A stretch of DNA of 5,879 nucleotides from positions 1 to 5,879 of the forward strand of contig JBAQIV010000067.1 in the NCBI GenBank assembly GCA_049289035.1, in the 5' to 3' direction. The notes under the pieces are model-generated. The model made no database searches, was not told the origin of the DNA, and saw only the letters and a list, made by a program, of their open reading frames with translations. The translations under genes and the position numbers were made by a program. This DNA is from JAPUDQ01 sp049289035. GTDB lineage: Bacteria > Patescibacteriota > Saccharimonadia > Saccharimonadales > Saccharimonadaceae. This document shows positions 1 to 4,185 of the stretch, piece after piece (the first letter of the stretch is position 1; each line of letters starts with the position of its first letter).

Positions 1-2
1 TA

Positions 3-31
3 AGTATACATCGCTATGCGCGACTTGCCAA
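3..31 (-). promoter_or_regulatory. Near-consensus sigma-70-type promoter firing out of the left edge
   Basis: The minus strand carries TTGGCA (26-31, five of six to TTGACA), exactly 17 bp of spacer, and TATACT (3-8, five of six to TATAAT). This is the best complete -35/-10 pair in the window. The transcription start would fall about four bases outside the window. It lies after the ftsA stop, so it should drive the next minus-strand gene; ftsZ is the usual neighbour but is not visible. Confidence 0.75.
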
Positions 32-48
32 CAATGTATTCATGCTTT

Positions 49-69
49 ACTCAGTGTAATGCACTGAAC
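49..69 (-). terminator. Weak hairpin after ftsA, possible terminator or processing site
   Basis: Six perfect pairs (TCAGTG and CACTGA, loop CATTA on the minus strand), extended by two G-U pairs in RNA, lie six bases after the ftsA stop and before the next promoter. No U-tract follows, and a 6-bp stem occurs by chance several times in a window this size, so only its position favours a function. Confidence 0.25.
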
Positions 70-74
70 ACAAA

Positions 75-1334
75 TTATGAACGAAACTTACCTATGACCC
101 CTGTTAATTTCTGAGTAATTTTACTGATATCAAAGCTCGATTTTACCATTTCACCGCGAGAACGCGTGGCAGCATTTTGTACGGGAGCACCTTCAAGGTC
201 GATCAACATAAGACCAACGGCCGTATTCCAAGCCGGACCAGCCACTTTTTCTGACACACCAGCAAACTCAGCTGTTACGCCAATTCGTGCGCTAAGTTGC
301 AATGCGTGACGTGCATACTCCGCAATTCCATCCATTGCCGCCCCGCCGCCGCTCAGCACCACCCCGCCTGGCAATTTTGCCGCCCGGCCAATGCTTTTGA
401 GTTCTTTGTTGACGAGTTCAAATATTTCTTCAAGCCGGGCATCGACAATCATGTCGATATCGTGGACTGAAAACTCATGTTTTTTATCATCGACGGTTAC
501 GCTGATAGTGTCTTTTTTGTCCTTACGAAGCGAAGGGACGGCCACCGCATGCTGCAATTTGACCGCTTCGGCTATGTCGAGGTCAGTTTTAAGCCCAATC
601 GCTAAGTCATTGGTAATGTTAACACTGCCAACAGGCAGGACTGACACGTGTTGTAAATCACCTTCTTCAAACACCGCAACGTTTGTGGTCGCACCACCTA
701 TGTCTACCAGTACAACGCCATTTTCTGTCTGTTGGTCACTGACAACCGCTCGCGCTGCTGCCAGCCCCGCTACAATCGTCGCACGCGGTGTTGTCTCGGT
801 CATCTCACAGGCTTTATGCAGATTTTTCAGATGCGGACCAAGTGCCGTGATCACATGTGCATCTACCTCAAGTCGTACGCCAGTCATGCCCAACGGGTCT
901 TTTATATTTTCTTGACCATCAAGCTCATAATTGCGCGGCGTTACTTCTAAAATCTCACGATTGGCAGGCAGTTGGACGACTGTTGCCGCTTCTTCAACGC
1001 GGGCAAGATCAGTTTCGGTAATTTCATGGCTACTCGTACCCACCGCGACAACACCCTTGCTGCTCATACCTATAATATGCGAGCCGTTGACGCTCACCGA
1101 GGCACTATGAATCTGAAAGCCGCTCATGCGTTCGGCTTCTTCTAAGGCTTTGTCGATAGCACTAGCGGTGTTCACGAGATTAACGACGGTGCCTTTGCGC
1201 ATTCCGGTATTGGGGCACTCAGCAACGCCGATAATCGTCGGAAGCACCTGTGCCCCTTCGACATGACCGACCACGCACCGTACGGTCGTCGTACCAACAT
1301 CGAGTCCTACTGCGTAACGAGAGTTTTCTTGCAT
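75..1334 (-). CDS. ftsA: Cell division protein FtsA, actin-like ATPase
   Basis: FtsA is an actin-fold ATPase that tethers FtsZ filaments to the inner face of the membrane and recruits later divisome proteins. The 419-residue product has the family's usual length and motif order. The phosphate-1 loop GLDVGTTTVRC is at residues 10-20. The FtsA-specific SHS2/1C region lies at about 84-160, starting at NGSHI. Phosphate-2 is LVDIGGATTNVAVF at 209-222 with Asp211, and the adenosine motif GGVVLSGGGAAMDG is at 323-336. A linker leads to a C-terminal amphipathic stretch (about 400-419, FDISKITQKLTGVIGKF) that fits the membrane-targeting helix. The 1C region argues against the related PilM and MreB. 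The ATG at 1334 places the first motif at the normal distance from the N terminus. It has no Shine-Dalgarno but a TATAAT eight bases upstream, so leaderless initiation is likely. The stop is TAA. It follows the 82-residue ORF by 39 bp, and ftsZ is expected beyond the left edge but not seen. Confidence 0.96.
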   Translation of the reverse strand: MQENSRYAVGLDVGTTTVRCVVGHVEGAQVLPTIIGVAECPNTGMRKGTVVNLVNTASAIDKALEEAERMSGFQIHSASVSVNGSHIIGMSSKGVVAVGTSSHEITETDLARVEEAATVVQLPANREILEVTPRNYELDGQENIKDPLGMTGVRLEVDAHVITALGPHLKNLHKACEMTETTPRATIVAGLAAARAVVSDQQTENGVVLVDIGGATTNVAVFEEGDLQHVSVLPVGSVNITNDLAIGLKTDLDIAEAVKLQHAVAVPSLRKDKKDTISVTVDDKKHEFSVHDIDMIVDARLEEIFELVNKELKSIGRAAKLPGGVVLSGGGAAMDGIAEYARHALQLSARIGVTAEFAGVSEKVAGPAWNTAVGLMLIDLEGAPVQNAATRSRGEMVKSSFDISKITQKLTGVIGKFRS

Positions 1335-1342
1335 ATATGAAA

Positions 1343-1351
1343 ATTATAACA
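1343..1351 (-). promoter_or_regulatory. Consensus extended -10 promoter of ftsA, leaderless spacing
   Basis: The minus strand reads TGTTATAAT, a perfect TG-n-TATAAT extended -10, with its last T eight bases before the ftsA ATG. No convincing -35 hexamer is present at 16-18 bp, which an extended -10 does not need. The predicted start of transcription is two or three bases ahead of the ATG, and no Shine-Dalgarno exists. An 8-bp direct repeat, TGTTATAA, lies upstream at 1358-1365, giving a possible second, weaker -10. This lets ftsA be expressed separately from the map operon. Confidence 0.75.
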
Positions 1352-1373
1352 TAACCCTTATAACAATTATTTT

Positions 1374-1622
1374 CTACTTAATGCGTGTTCGATGAGCCGT
1401 GCTCCTAATGCCCTCAAGTGCGCGCATGACCTCGCCGCCAAAATATTCTTTCATGGCCGCATGTAAATCAGCGGCTCTATTATGATCACCAGCATCAGTA
1501 AGATCATCCACTCGTTGACGACACATAAATAATGCGACCATGCCAATAACCAAACTTTTTCCATCCATAAGCCTACGGTATGGCTCCCCTACCTCAAAAG
1601 CTCCTGACCTATCAGGACTCAT
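1374..1622 (-). CDS. Hypothetical 82-residue protein, translationally coupled to map
   Basis: I do not recognise this family. The start is well supported: the ATG lies two bases after the map TAA, and a strong GAGGAG Shine-Dalgarno (1632-1637) sits nine bases upstream inside the end of map, the best ribosome site in the window. The product is predicted to be mainly helical: a possible first helix at about residues 16-41 with the hydrophobic run SLVIGMVALFMC, a turn around TDAGDHN, and a second helix at about 46-71, then a basic tail ending RTRIK. The hydrophobic run is too short for a confident membrane span, and no signal peptide or metal motif is seen. It is the last gene of the adk-map block; its stop (TAG) is 39 bp before ftsA. 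Coupling suggests it is expressed at levels similar to methionine aminopeptidase, but no function can be assigned. Confidence 0.75.
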   Translation of the reverse strand: MSPDRSGAFEVGEPYRRLMDGKSLVIGMVALFMCRQRVDDLTDAGDHNRAADLHAAMKEYFGGEVMRALEGIRSTAHRTRIK

Positions 1623-1624
1623 TG

Positions 1625-2392
1625 TTATACACTCCTCATCATTAGACTTTCCGTTAACACTTCCGCTCCATCATCGCATAATAGCACCGTATGCTCAAAA
1701 TGTGCACTCGGCTGCCCGTCACGCGTACGGATGGTCCAGCCGTCTGGGTCCATCACCACATTGGCAACACCCAGGTTAGCCATGGGCTCAATCGCAATCG
1801 TCATACCAGCGCGCAGCGTCGGCCCGATACCCGCCGTGCCATAATTGGCAATGTCAGGCTCTTCGTGTAGTTGATGCCCCACACCGTGCCCGACCAGGTC
1901 ACGCACGATGCCATACTTATGCGCATCTAAGACGCGCTGCACCGCCGCGCCGATATCACCCGTCGTCACGCCGTCGTGCAGCACCGATATGCCGGCTTCG
2001 AGCGATTTTTTCGTCTCAGCCACTAACTGACGTGTTCGTGGGTCAACGTCGCCGACGAGAAATGTCCGTGCGCTATCGGTCACCATACCACGATAGGTCA
2101 CGCCAAAATCTAGGCTGACTATGTCGCCGTCTTTGAGTAGATAGTCACTTGGAATGCCATGCACCACTTTATCATTGACAGATATGCATATGACATCTGG
2201 AAAGCCCTGATATCCTTTAAATGTCGCATGTCCGCCCAGACTCTTAAGTTCTCGTGCCGCCGCGTCAGCCAAAGCTCGTTCGCTCACACCTGGCGCCACC
2301 ATACCACTCAGCATATCGAGCACTGTCGCCAGCATCTGCCCGCTTTCACGCATGCCGTCTATCTCTGTCGCTGTTTTTACCCTCGTAAACAT
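1625..2392 (-). CDS. map: Type I methionine aminopeptidase
   Basis: This cytosolic dinuclear metalloenzyme removes the initiator methionine from nascent proteins after deformylation. The 255-residue protein has the pita-bread fold signature and is full length. All expected active-site residues are visible: His78 in VNDKVVHGIP, and the metal ligands Asp95 (SLDFGV), Asp106 (VTDSARTF), His169 (GHGVGH), Glu202 (AIEPM) and Glu233 (HFEHT). The substrate-side His176 is in LHEEP. It has no N-terminal zinc-finger extension, so it is the minimal type Ia form. Its ATG directly abuts the adk stop (TAG|ATG), with a weak GAGG (2403-2406) ten bases upstream, which points to coupling with adk. adk-map is a widely conserved pair normally found inside the ribosomal spc operon. 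Here the pair is kept but lies next to rpsU-yqeY and ftsA instead. Confidence 0.98.
   Translation of the reverse strand: MFTRVKTATEIDGMRESGQMLATVLDMLSGMVAPGVSERALADAAARELKSLGGHATFKGYQGFPDVICISVNDKVVHGIPSDYLLKDGDIVSLDFGVTYRGMVTDSARTFLVGDVDPRTRQLVAETKKSLEAGISVLHDGVTTGDIGAAVQRVLDAHKYGIVRDLVGHGVGHQLHEEPDIANYGTAGIGPTLRAGMTIAIEPMANLGVANVVMDPDGWTIRTRDGQPSAHFEHTVLLCDDGAEVLTESLMMRSV
1632..1637 (-). promoter_or_regulatory. Strong Shine-Dalgarno of the 82-residue ORF, inside map
   Basis: The minus strand reads GAGGAG nine bases before the ATG at 1622, within the final codons of map. It decides the start of the small ORF and supports it as a real gene coupled to map. Confidence 0.7.
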
Positions 2393-2944
2393 CTACACCA
2401 GGCCTCGATGCACCAGTTCGTCATAGATCTTGTCATGGATTTGCCCGACCGTGCCATTGCCGTCGATATGCACAATCGGTACGTGATCTTCGGCAAATAT
2501 CCCTAGTACCGGATACATTTTTTGTCGATAAATCGTCATACGTCGTGCAATCGTCTCAGGCGTGTCTTCCATGCGGCCACGTTTCTCAAGCCGCTTCATT
2601 ATCTCGCCTTCGGGCACTTCCAGTGCAACCACGAGGTCGATGCGATGCCCTGTTCGGTCCATGTGACCAGCCAGCCACTCGGCTTGTTCTTTGGTACGCG
2701 GAAAGCCATCGACAATGATGTTCGTATAGTTATCTCGGCGCGCATCGGCGACTGCTTGCTCAAACACTTCATAGGTCAGCGCATCGCTGACCAGTTCACC
2801 GGACTTGAGCACTGCAATCACCTCCGGGTCTTCGCTCCGCCTTAGCATCTCGCCTGTGCTCAGCCATTTCCACCCCTGTCGCACACCCAGCATCTGCCCC
2901 TGCACGCTTTTACCAGCGCCAGTTGGGCCAAAGAAGAGGATCAT
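2393..2944 (-). CDS. adk: Adenylate kinase, short (LID-less) form
   Basis: Adenylate kinase catalyses ATP + AMP = 2 ADP in the cytosol and balances adenine nucleotides. The 183-residue protein shows the P-loop GPTGAGKS (6-13), the AMP-binding LSTGEMLRR (28-36; usual STGDMLR, so Asp to Glu), GELVSD (49-54; the usual GxLVPD Pro is Ser), and DGFPRT (79-84). The LID arginines lie in KRLEKRGRMEDTPETIARRM (117-136). There is no inserted zinc-binding LID, which explains the length of about 183 rather than about 214. The ATG at 2944 has a GAGG Shine-Dalgarno seven bases upstream (2952-2955), which lies in the loop of a perfect 7-bp hairpin ending next to the start codon. The stop TAG abuts map. Upstream is the inverted-repeat-bounded four-helix-bundle gene, which separates adk from yqeY. 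Assignment to adk rather than another NMP kinase rests on the STG-DGFPRT-RRM pattern and linkage to map. Confidence 0.95.
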   Translation of the reverse strand: MILFFGPTGAGKSVQGQMLGVRQGWKWLSTGEMLRRSEDPEVIAVLKSGELVSDALTYEVFEQAVADARRDNYTNIIVDGFPRTKEQAEWLAGHMDRTGHRIDLVVALEVPEGEIMKRLEKRGRMEDTPETIARRMTIYRQKMYPVLGIFAEDHVPIVHIDGNGTVGQIHDKIYDELVHRGLV

Positions 2945-2963
2945 TCGCGTGCCTCACACGCGA
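2945..2963 (-). promoter_or_regulatory. adk translation-start hairpin with Shine-Dalgarno in the loop
   Basis: On the minus strand the 19 bases just before the adk ATG form a perfect 7-bp inverted repeat, TCGCGTG and CACGCGA, around a five-base loop TGAGG. The loop holds the GAGG Shine-Dalgarno and the stem ends directly against the ATG. The stem is GC-rich and no U-tract follows, so it is not an intrinsic terminator. The geometry would present the ribosome site in an exposed loop while placing the stem at the initiation region, compatible with tuned or coupled translation. A 7-bp stem alone is expected a couple of times by chance in a window this size; the exact placement is what makes it notable. 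Confidence 0.5.
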
Positions 2964-2994
2964 GCAAAATGGGATATGCAACATGCAACATGGG
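2964..2994 (-). repeat. Inverted repeat, adk-side arm (31 bp)
   Basis: This arm begins GCAAAATGGG and ends GCAACATGGG on the plus strand, with ATGCAAC repeated in tandem in between. It matches the reverse complement of 3371-3401 at 27 of 31 positions without gaps; the differences are at repeat positions 5, 11, 19 and 26. It lies just downstream of the four-helix-bundle stop codon (TAA, 2996-2998) and directly abuts the adk start hairpin (2945-2963). Transcribed from the minus strand, it would be the 3' arm of a long-range helix. Confidence 0.85.
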
Positions 2995-2995
2995 T

Positions 2996-3382
2996 TTATC
3001 GCCTCTTTTCAATCGATTTAATTAGACCTGTTATTAACTTATGAACTATTATAGTGCGATCAGCCAAATCGTGAAACTTTTTATCGTCACAAAGCTTGAT
3101 GTCTCGAGAAATAAGCAACTGATTTTGCAGTTCTGTCGTCGAGCCGCGTGCAATGACATAAAAATGTTTCTTGTCTGCAACAGATTGCCTCCCGAACCCT
3201 TCAGCTATATTTGACGTAATAGACACGGCCGCCCGCTGCATCTGTGAGGCAAGCGACCTATATTTGATCGGCCACTCACCAGTCAACGTAAAAATATCAA
3301 CTACTAATCTATGACCCGTCTTCCATGAATCAAGCTCTGTAAACTTCGTGATCTTTTGTTTTATCGATTCCCCATTTTGCAT
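2996..3382 (-). CDS. Four-helix bundle protein, S23/23S rRNA intervening-sequence family
   Basis: The 128-residue product belongs to the S23/IVP four-helix-bundle family, first described from ORFs inside 23S rRNA intervening sequences and related in fold to the Avd accessory protein of diversity-generating retroelements. Visible hallmarks are the N-terminal LDSWKTGHRLVVDIF (17-31), where families usually have a D/E-x-W-x-x-A/G-H helix, the signature QRAAVSITSNIAEGFGR (49-65), and FYVIARGSTTELQNQLLISRD (74-94, the second signature helix). A final basic helix ends in IKSIEKRR. The biochemical role is unknown; members form oligomeric, basic bundles suspected to bind nucleic acid. The ATG (3382) lies inside the right inverted-repeat arm, with only a GGGG eight bases upstream as a possible ribosome site. 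GC is lower than in flanking genes. There is no reverse transcriptase or rRNA nearby, so this is neither a DGR nor a classical rRNA IVS. Confidence 0.9.
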   Translation of the reverse strand: MQNGESIKQKITKFTELDSWKTGHRLVVDIFTLTGEWPIKYRSLASQMQRAAVSITSNIAEGFGRQSVADKKHFYVIARGSTTELQNQLLISRDIKLCDDKKFHDLADRTIIVHKLITGLIKSIEKRR

Positions 3383-3401
3383 ATTGCATACCCCATGTTG
3401 C
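3371..3401 (-). repeat. Inverted repeat, yqeY-side arm (31 bp) containing the ORF start
   Basis: Read on the minus strand this arm begins GCAACATGGG and ends GCAAAATGGG, the mirror of the other arm. It contains the ATG of the four-helix-bundle gene (3380-3382) and the GGGG that could act as its ribosome site. Pairing with the other arm in the mRNA would bury both. Outside it, only two bases separate it from the yqeY-stop hairpin (3404-3430) and four from the stop codon itself. Confidence 0.85.
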
Positions 3402-3403
3402 CT

Positions 3404-3430
3404 ACTTACGAAAGTTTCTCTTTCGTAAGT
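3404..3430 (-). other. Perfect 11-bp stem-loop over the yqeY stop codon
   Basis: Plus-strand ACTTACGAAAG (3404-3414) and CTTTCGTAAGT (3420-3430) are exact reverse complements around a five-base loop. The stem covers the last codons of yqeY (Leu-Thr-Lys-Glu-Lys-Leu-Ser) and its TAA. By base statistics such a stem is expected about 0.01 times in this window, so it is unlikely to be random. No U-tract follows on either strand, so a canonical Rho-independent terminator is not supported. A role in mRNA 3'-end stability, processing, or marking the insertion point of the adjacent cassette is possible. Confidence 0.7.
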
Positions 3431-3861
3431 CGCGCCACCAACGAGCCCTCGCCAGCGTTGCCCACTTGCGCTTTCACTGCACCGATCACGCGGCCCATGT
3501 CTTTTATGCCGTCGGGTTTAATTTCGTCTAGGACAGTATCAATAACAGATGCTATCTCCGCCTCGCTAAGTTGCGCTGGCAAATACACACTCAAAATTTC
3601 TTTTTCGGTGCGTTCTTTGGCGGCACTCTCAGCATTACCGCCCTGGTCATACATGGCAGCCGCTTCATCGCGTTTTTTGCACTCGCGAGCAATCACTTTT
3701 TCTATATCAGCTTCCGGCAAACCAGTATCGCGGCACTTCTTGGCAACTTCTTCGTTGAGTATAGCCCCTTTAAGACCCTGCAATGTTTGCGTACGCACTA
3801 CGTCACGCGCTAACATAGCCGACTTGAGGTCGGCTTGTATACGATCTTTGAGCGAGGCCAT
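3406..3861 (-). CDS. yqeY: GatB/YqeY domain protein
   Basis: This 151-residue stand-alone protein matches the YqeY family, related to the C-terminal tRNA-binding tail domain of GatB, the amidotransferase subunit. Its cellular role is not settled, though the fold and its common linkage with bS21 point to translation. Expected features are the N-terminal helix MASLKDRIQADLKSAM, the R-x-x-x-L-x-x-L-K-x-A segment at 23-33, the hallmark YLPAQLSEAEI (93-103), the DMGRVIGAVKAQV helix (121-133), and a C-terminal G-N-A-G-E-G-S-L-V segment. The length is normal. The ATG directly abuts the rpsU stop (TAG|ATG), indicating coupled translation; GGGGTG a few bases upstream is the only ribosome-site candidate. 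rpsU-yqeY adjacency is well known, for example in Bacillus. The stop codon lies within a perfect 11-bp hairpin. Confidence 0.95.
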   Translation of the reverse strand: MASLKDRIQADLKSAMLARDVVRTQTLQGLKGAILNEEVAKKCRDTGLPEADIEKVIARECKKRDEAAAMYDQGGNAESAAKERTEKEILSVYLPAQLSEAEIASVIDTVLDEIKPDGIKDMGRVIGAVKAQVGNAGEGSLVARLTKEKLS

Positions 3862-4077
3862 CTAACGCACCCCGAGGCGCATTTTCATCATCTTGTCGCT
3901 CTTGCGAGCACGGCGGATAATCGCCTTTTTACGGCGCTCGATCTTGCTGATCGGTTTTTCGAACCGCTGCGTTGCTTTCGCCGTCGCCATCAGGCCGCTT
4001 TGCAACACCTTGCGGTTAAATCGGCGAATGAGGTTCTCGTTCGCTTCTTTCTCGTCTTTACGGGTTACTTGAATCAT
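3862..4077 (-). CDS. rpsU: Small ribosomal subunit protein bS21
   Basis: bS21 is a small, very basic 30S protein near the anti-Shine-Dalgarno end of 16S rRNA that supports initiation. I place the start at the ATG at 4075-4077, giving 71 residues beginning MIQVTRKDEKEANENL, the usual family length. The core NLIRRFNRKVLQSG (30S binding), RFEKPISKIERRKKA (matching the E. coli YEKPTTERKRAKA segment) and the basic C-terminal tail are clear. An in-frame ATG 45 bases upstream would add a hydrophobic, unconserved N terminus and would lie upstream of the promoter's predicted transcription start. The chosen ATG has no Shine-Dalgarno, but a TGTTACAAT extended -10 ends nine bases before it, so the mRNA is probably leaderless or nearly so. 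It is the first gene of the rpsU-yqeY-adk-map operon. Confidence 0.95.
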   Translation of the reverse strand: MIQVTRKDEKEANENLIRRFNRKVLQSGLMATAKATQRFEKPISKIERRKKAIIRRARKSDKMMKMRLGVR

Positions 4078-4086
4078 ACTCGCAGT

Positions 4087-4115
4087 ATTGTAACAGATAC
4101 GGGTAGCGAGCGCAA
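4087..4115 (-). promoter_or_regulatory. Extended -10 promoter of the rpsU operon
   Basis: On the minus strand the -10 is TACAAT (4087-4092), five of six to consensus, preceded by TG with one spacer base (extended -10 TGTTACAAT). A weak -35, TTGCGC (4110-4115), stands at the optimal 17-bp spacing. The predicted transcription start, about seven bases after the -10, falls two or three bases before the rpsU ATG. Nothing else is seen in the 108-bp gap (4078-4185) behind the preceding gene: no U-tracted hairpin, only short GC-rich palindromic bits such as CGGCCG near 4138. Confidence 0.75.
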
Positions 4116-4185
4116 GCAACACTTATCGTATATCGGCACGGCCGCGTAAATTAGATTGTCTATCTGATGCGAGGTGGTGTAGCCG

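Larger units (their letters stand above)
2964..3401 (-). mobile_element. Inverted-repeat-bounded four-helix-bundle cassette, IVS-like (putative)
   Basis: A 438-bp unit is defined by 31-bp imperfect inverted repeats at 2964-2994 and 3371-3401 (27 of 31 matching), enclosing a single S23-type four-helix-bundle gene. Its interior is AT-richer (hand count 3001-3360: about 41% GC) than adk (60% in 2641-2700) and map (57% in 1861-1920). It lies exactly between yqeY (four bases from its stop) and adk. Known biology: rRNA intervening sequences can carry S23-family ORFs and have complementary ends that pair into a helix cut by RNase III. This unit has the same layout in an mRNA. No transposase and no obvious target-site duplication are seen, so mobility is inferred, not shown. 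The alternative is a locally evolved regulatory structure. Confidence 0.5.

Noticed and set aside
12..43. ATG at 41-43 on the minus strand as the start of the next gene
   Set aside because: Its frame reaches a stop after nine codons and it overlaps the promoter at 3-31.
391..950. Open plus-strand frames opposite ftsA
   Set aside because: They are antisense to a well-conserved gene, are Ser/Thr-rich with no recognisable motif, and have no ribosome site; the same holds for plus-strand frames opposite map, adk, yqeY and the exported protein.
2964..3401. Classical insertion sequence or diversity-generating retroelement
   Set aside because: There is no transposase, reverse transcriptase or template/variable repeat pair, and no target-site duplication is visible next to the repeat arms.
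3404..3430. Rho-independent terminator after yqeY
   Set aside because: The stem is strong, but neither strand has a following U-tract and the stem lies partly in coding sequence.
4078..4122. Upstream in-frame ATG giving an 86-residue bS21
   Set aside because: The extra 15 residues (MLLALATRICYNTAS) are not part of the family, and that ATG lies upstream of the -10 promoter whose transcript would start after it.
4120..4185. Terminator after the exported-protein gene
   Set aside because: Only 4-bp stems (AGAT/ATCT, CGGC/GCCG) without a U-tract are present.
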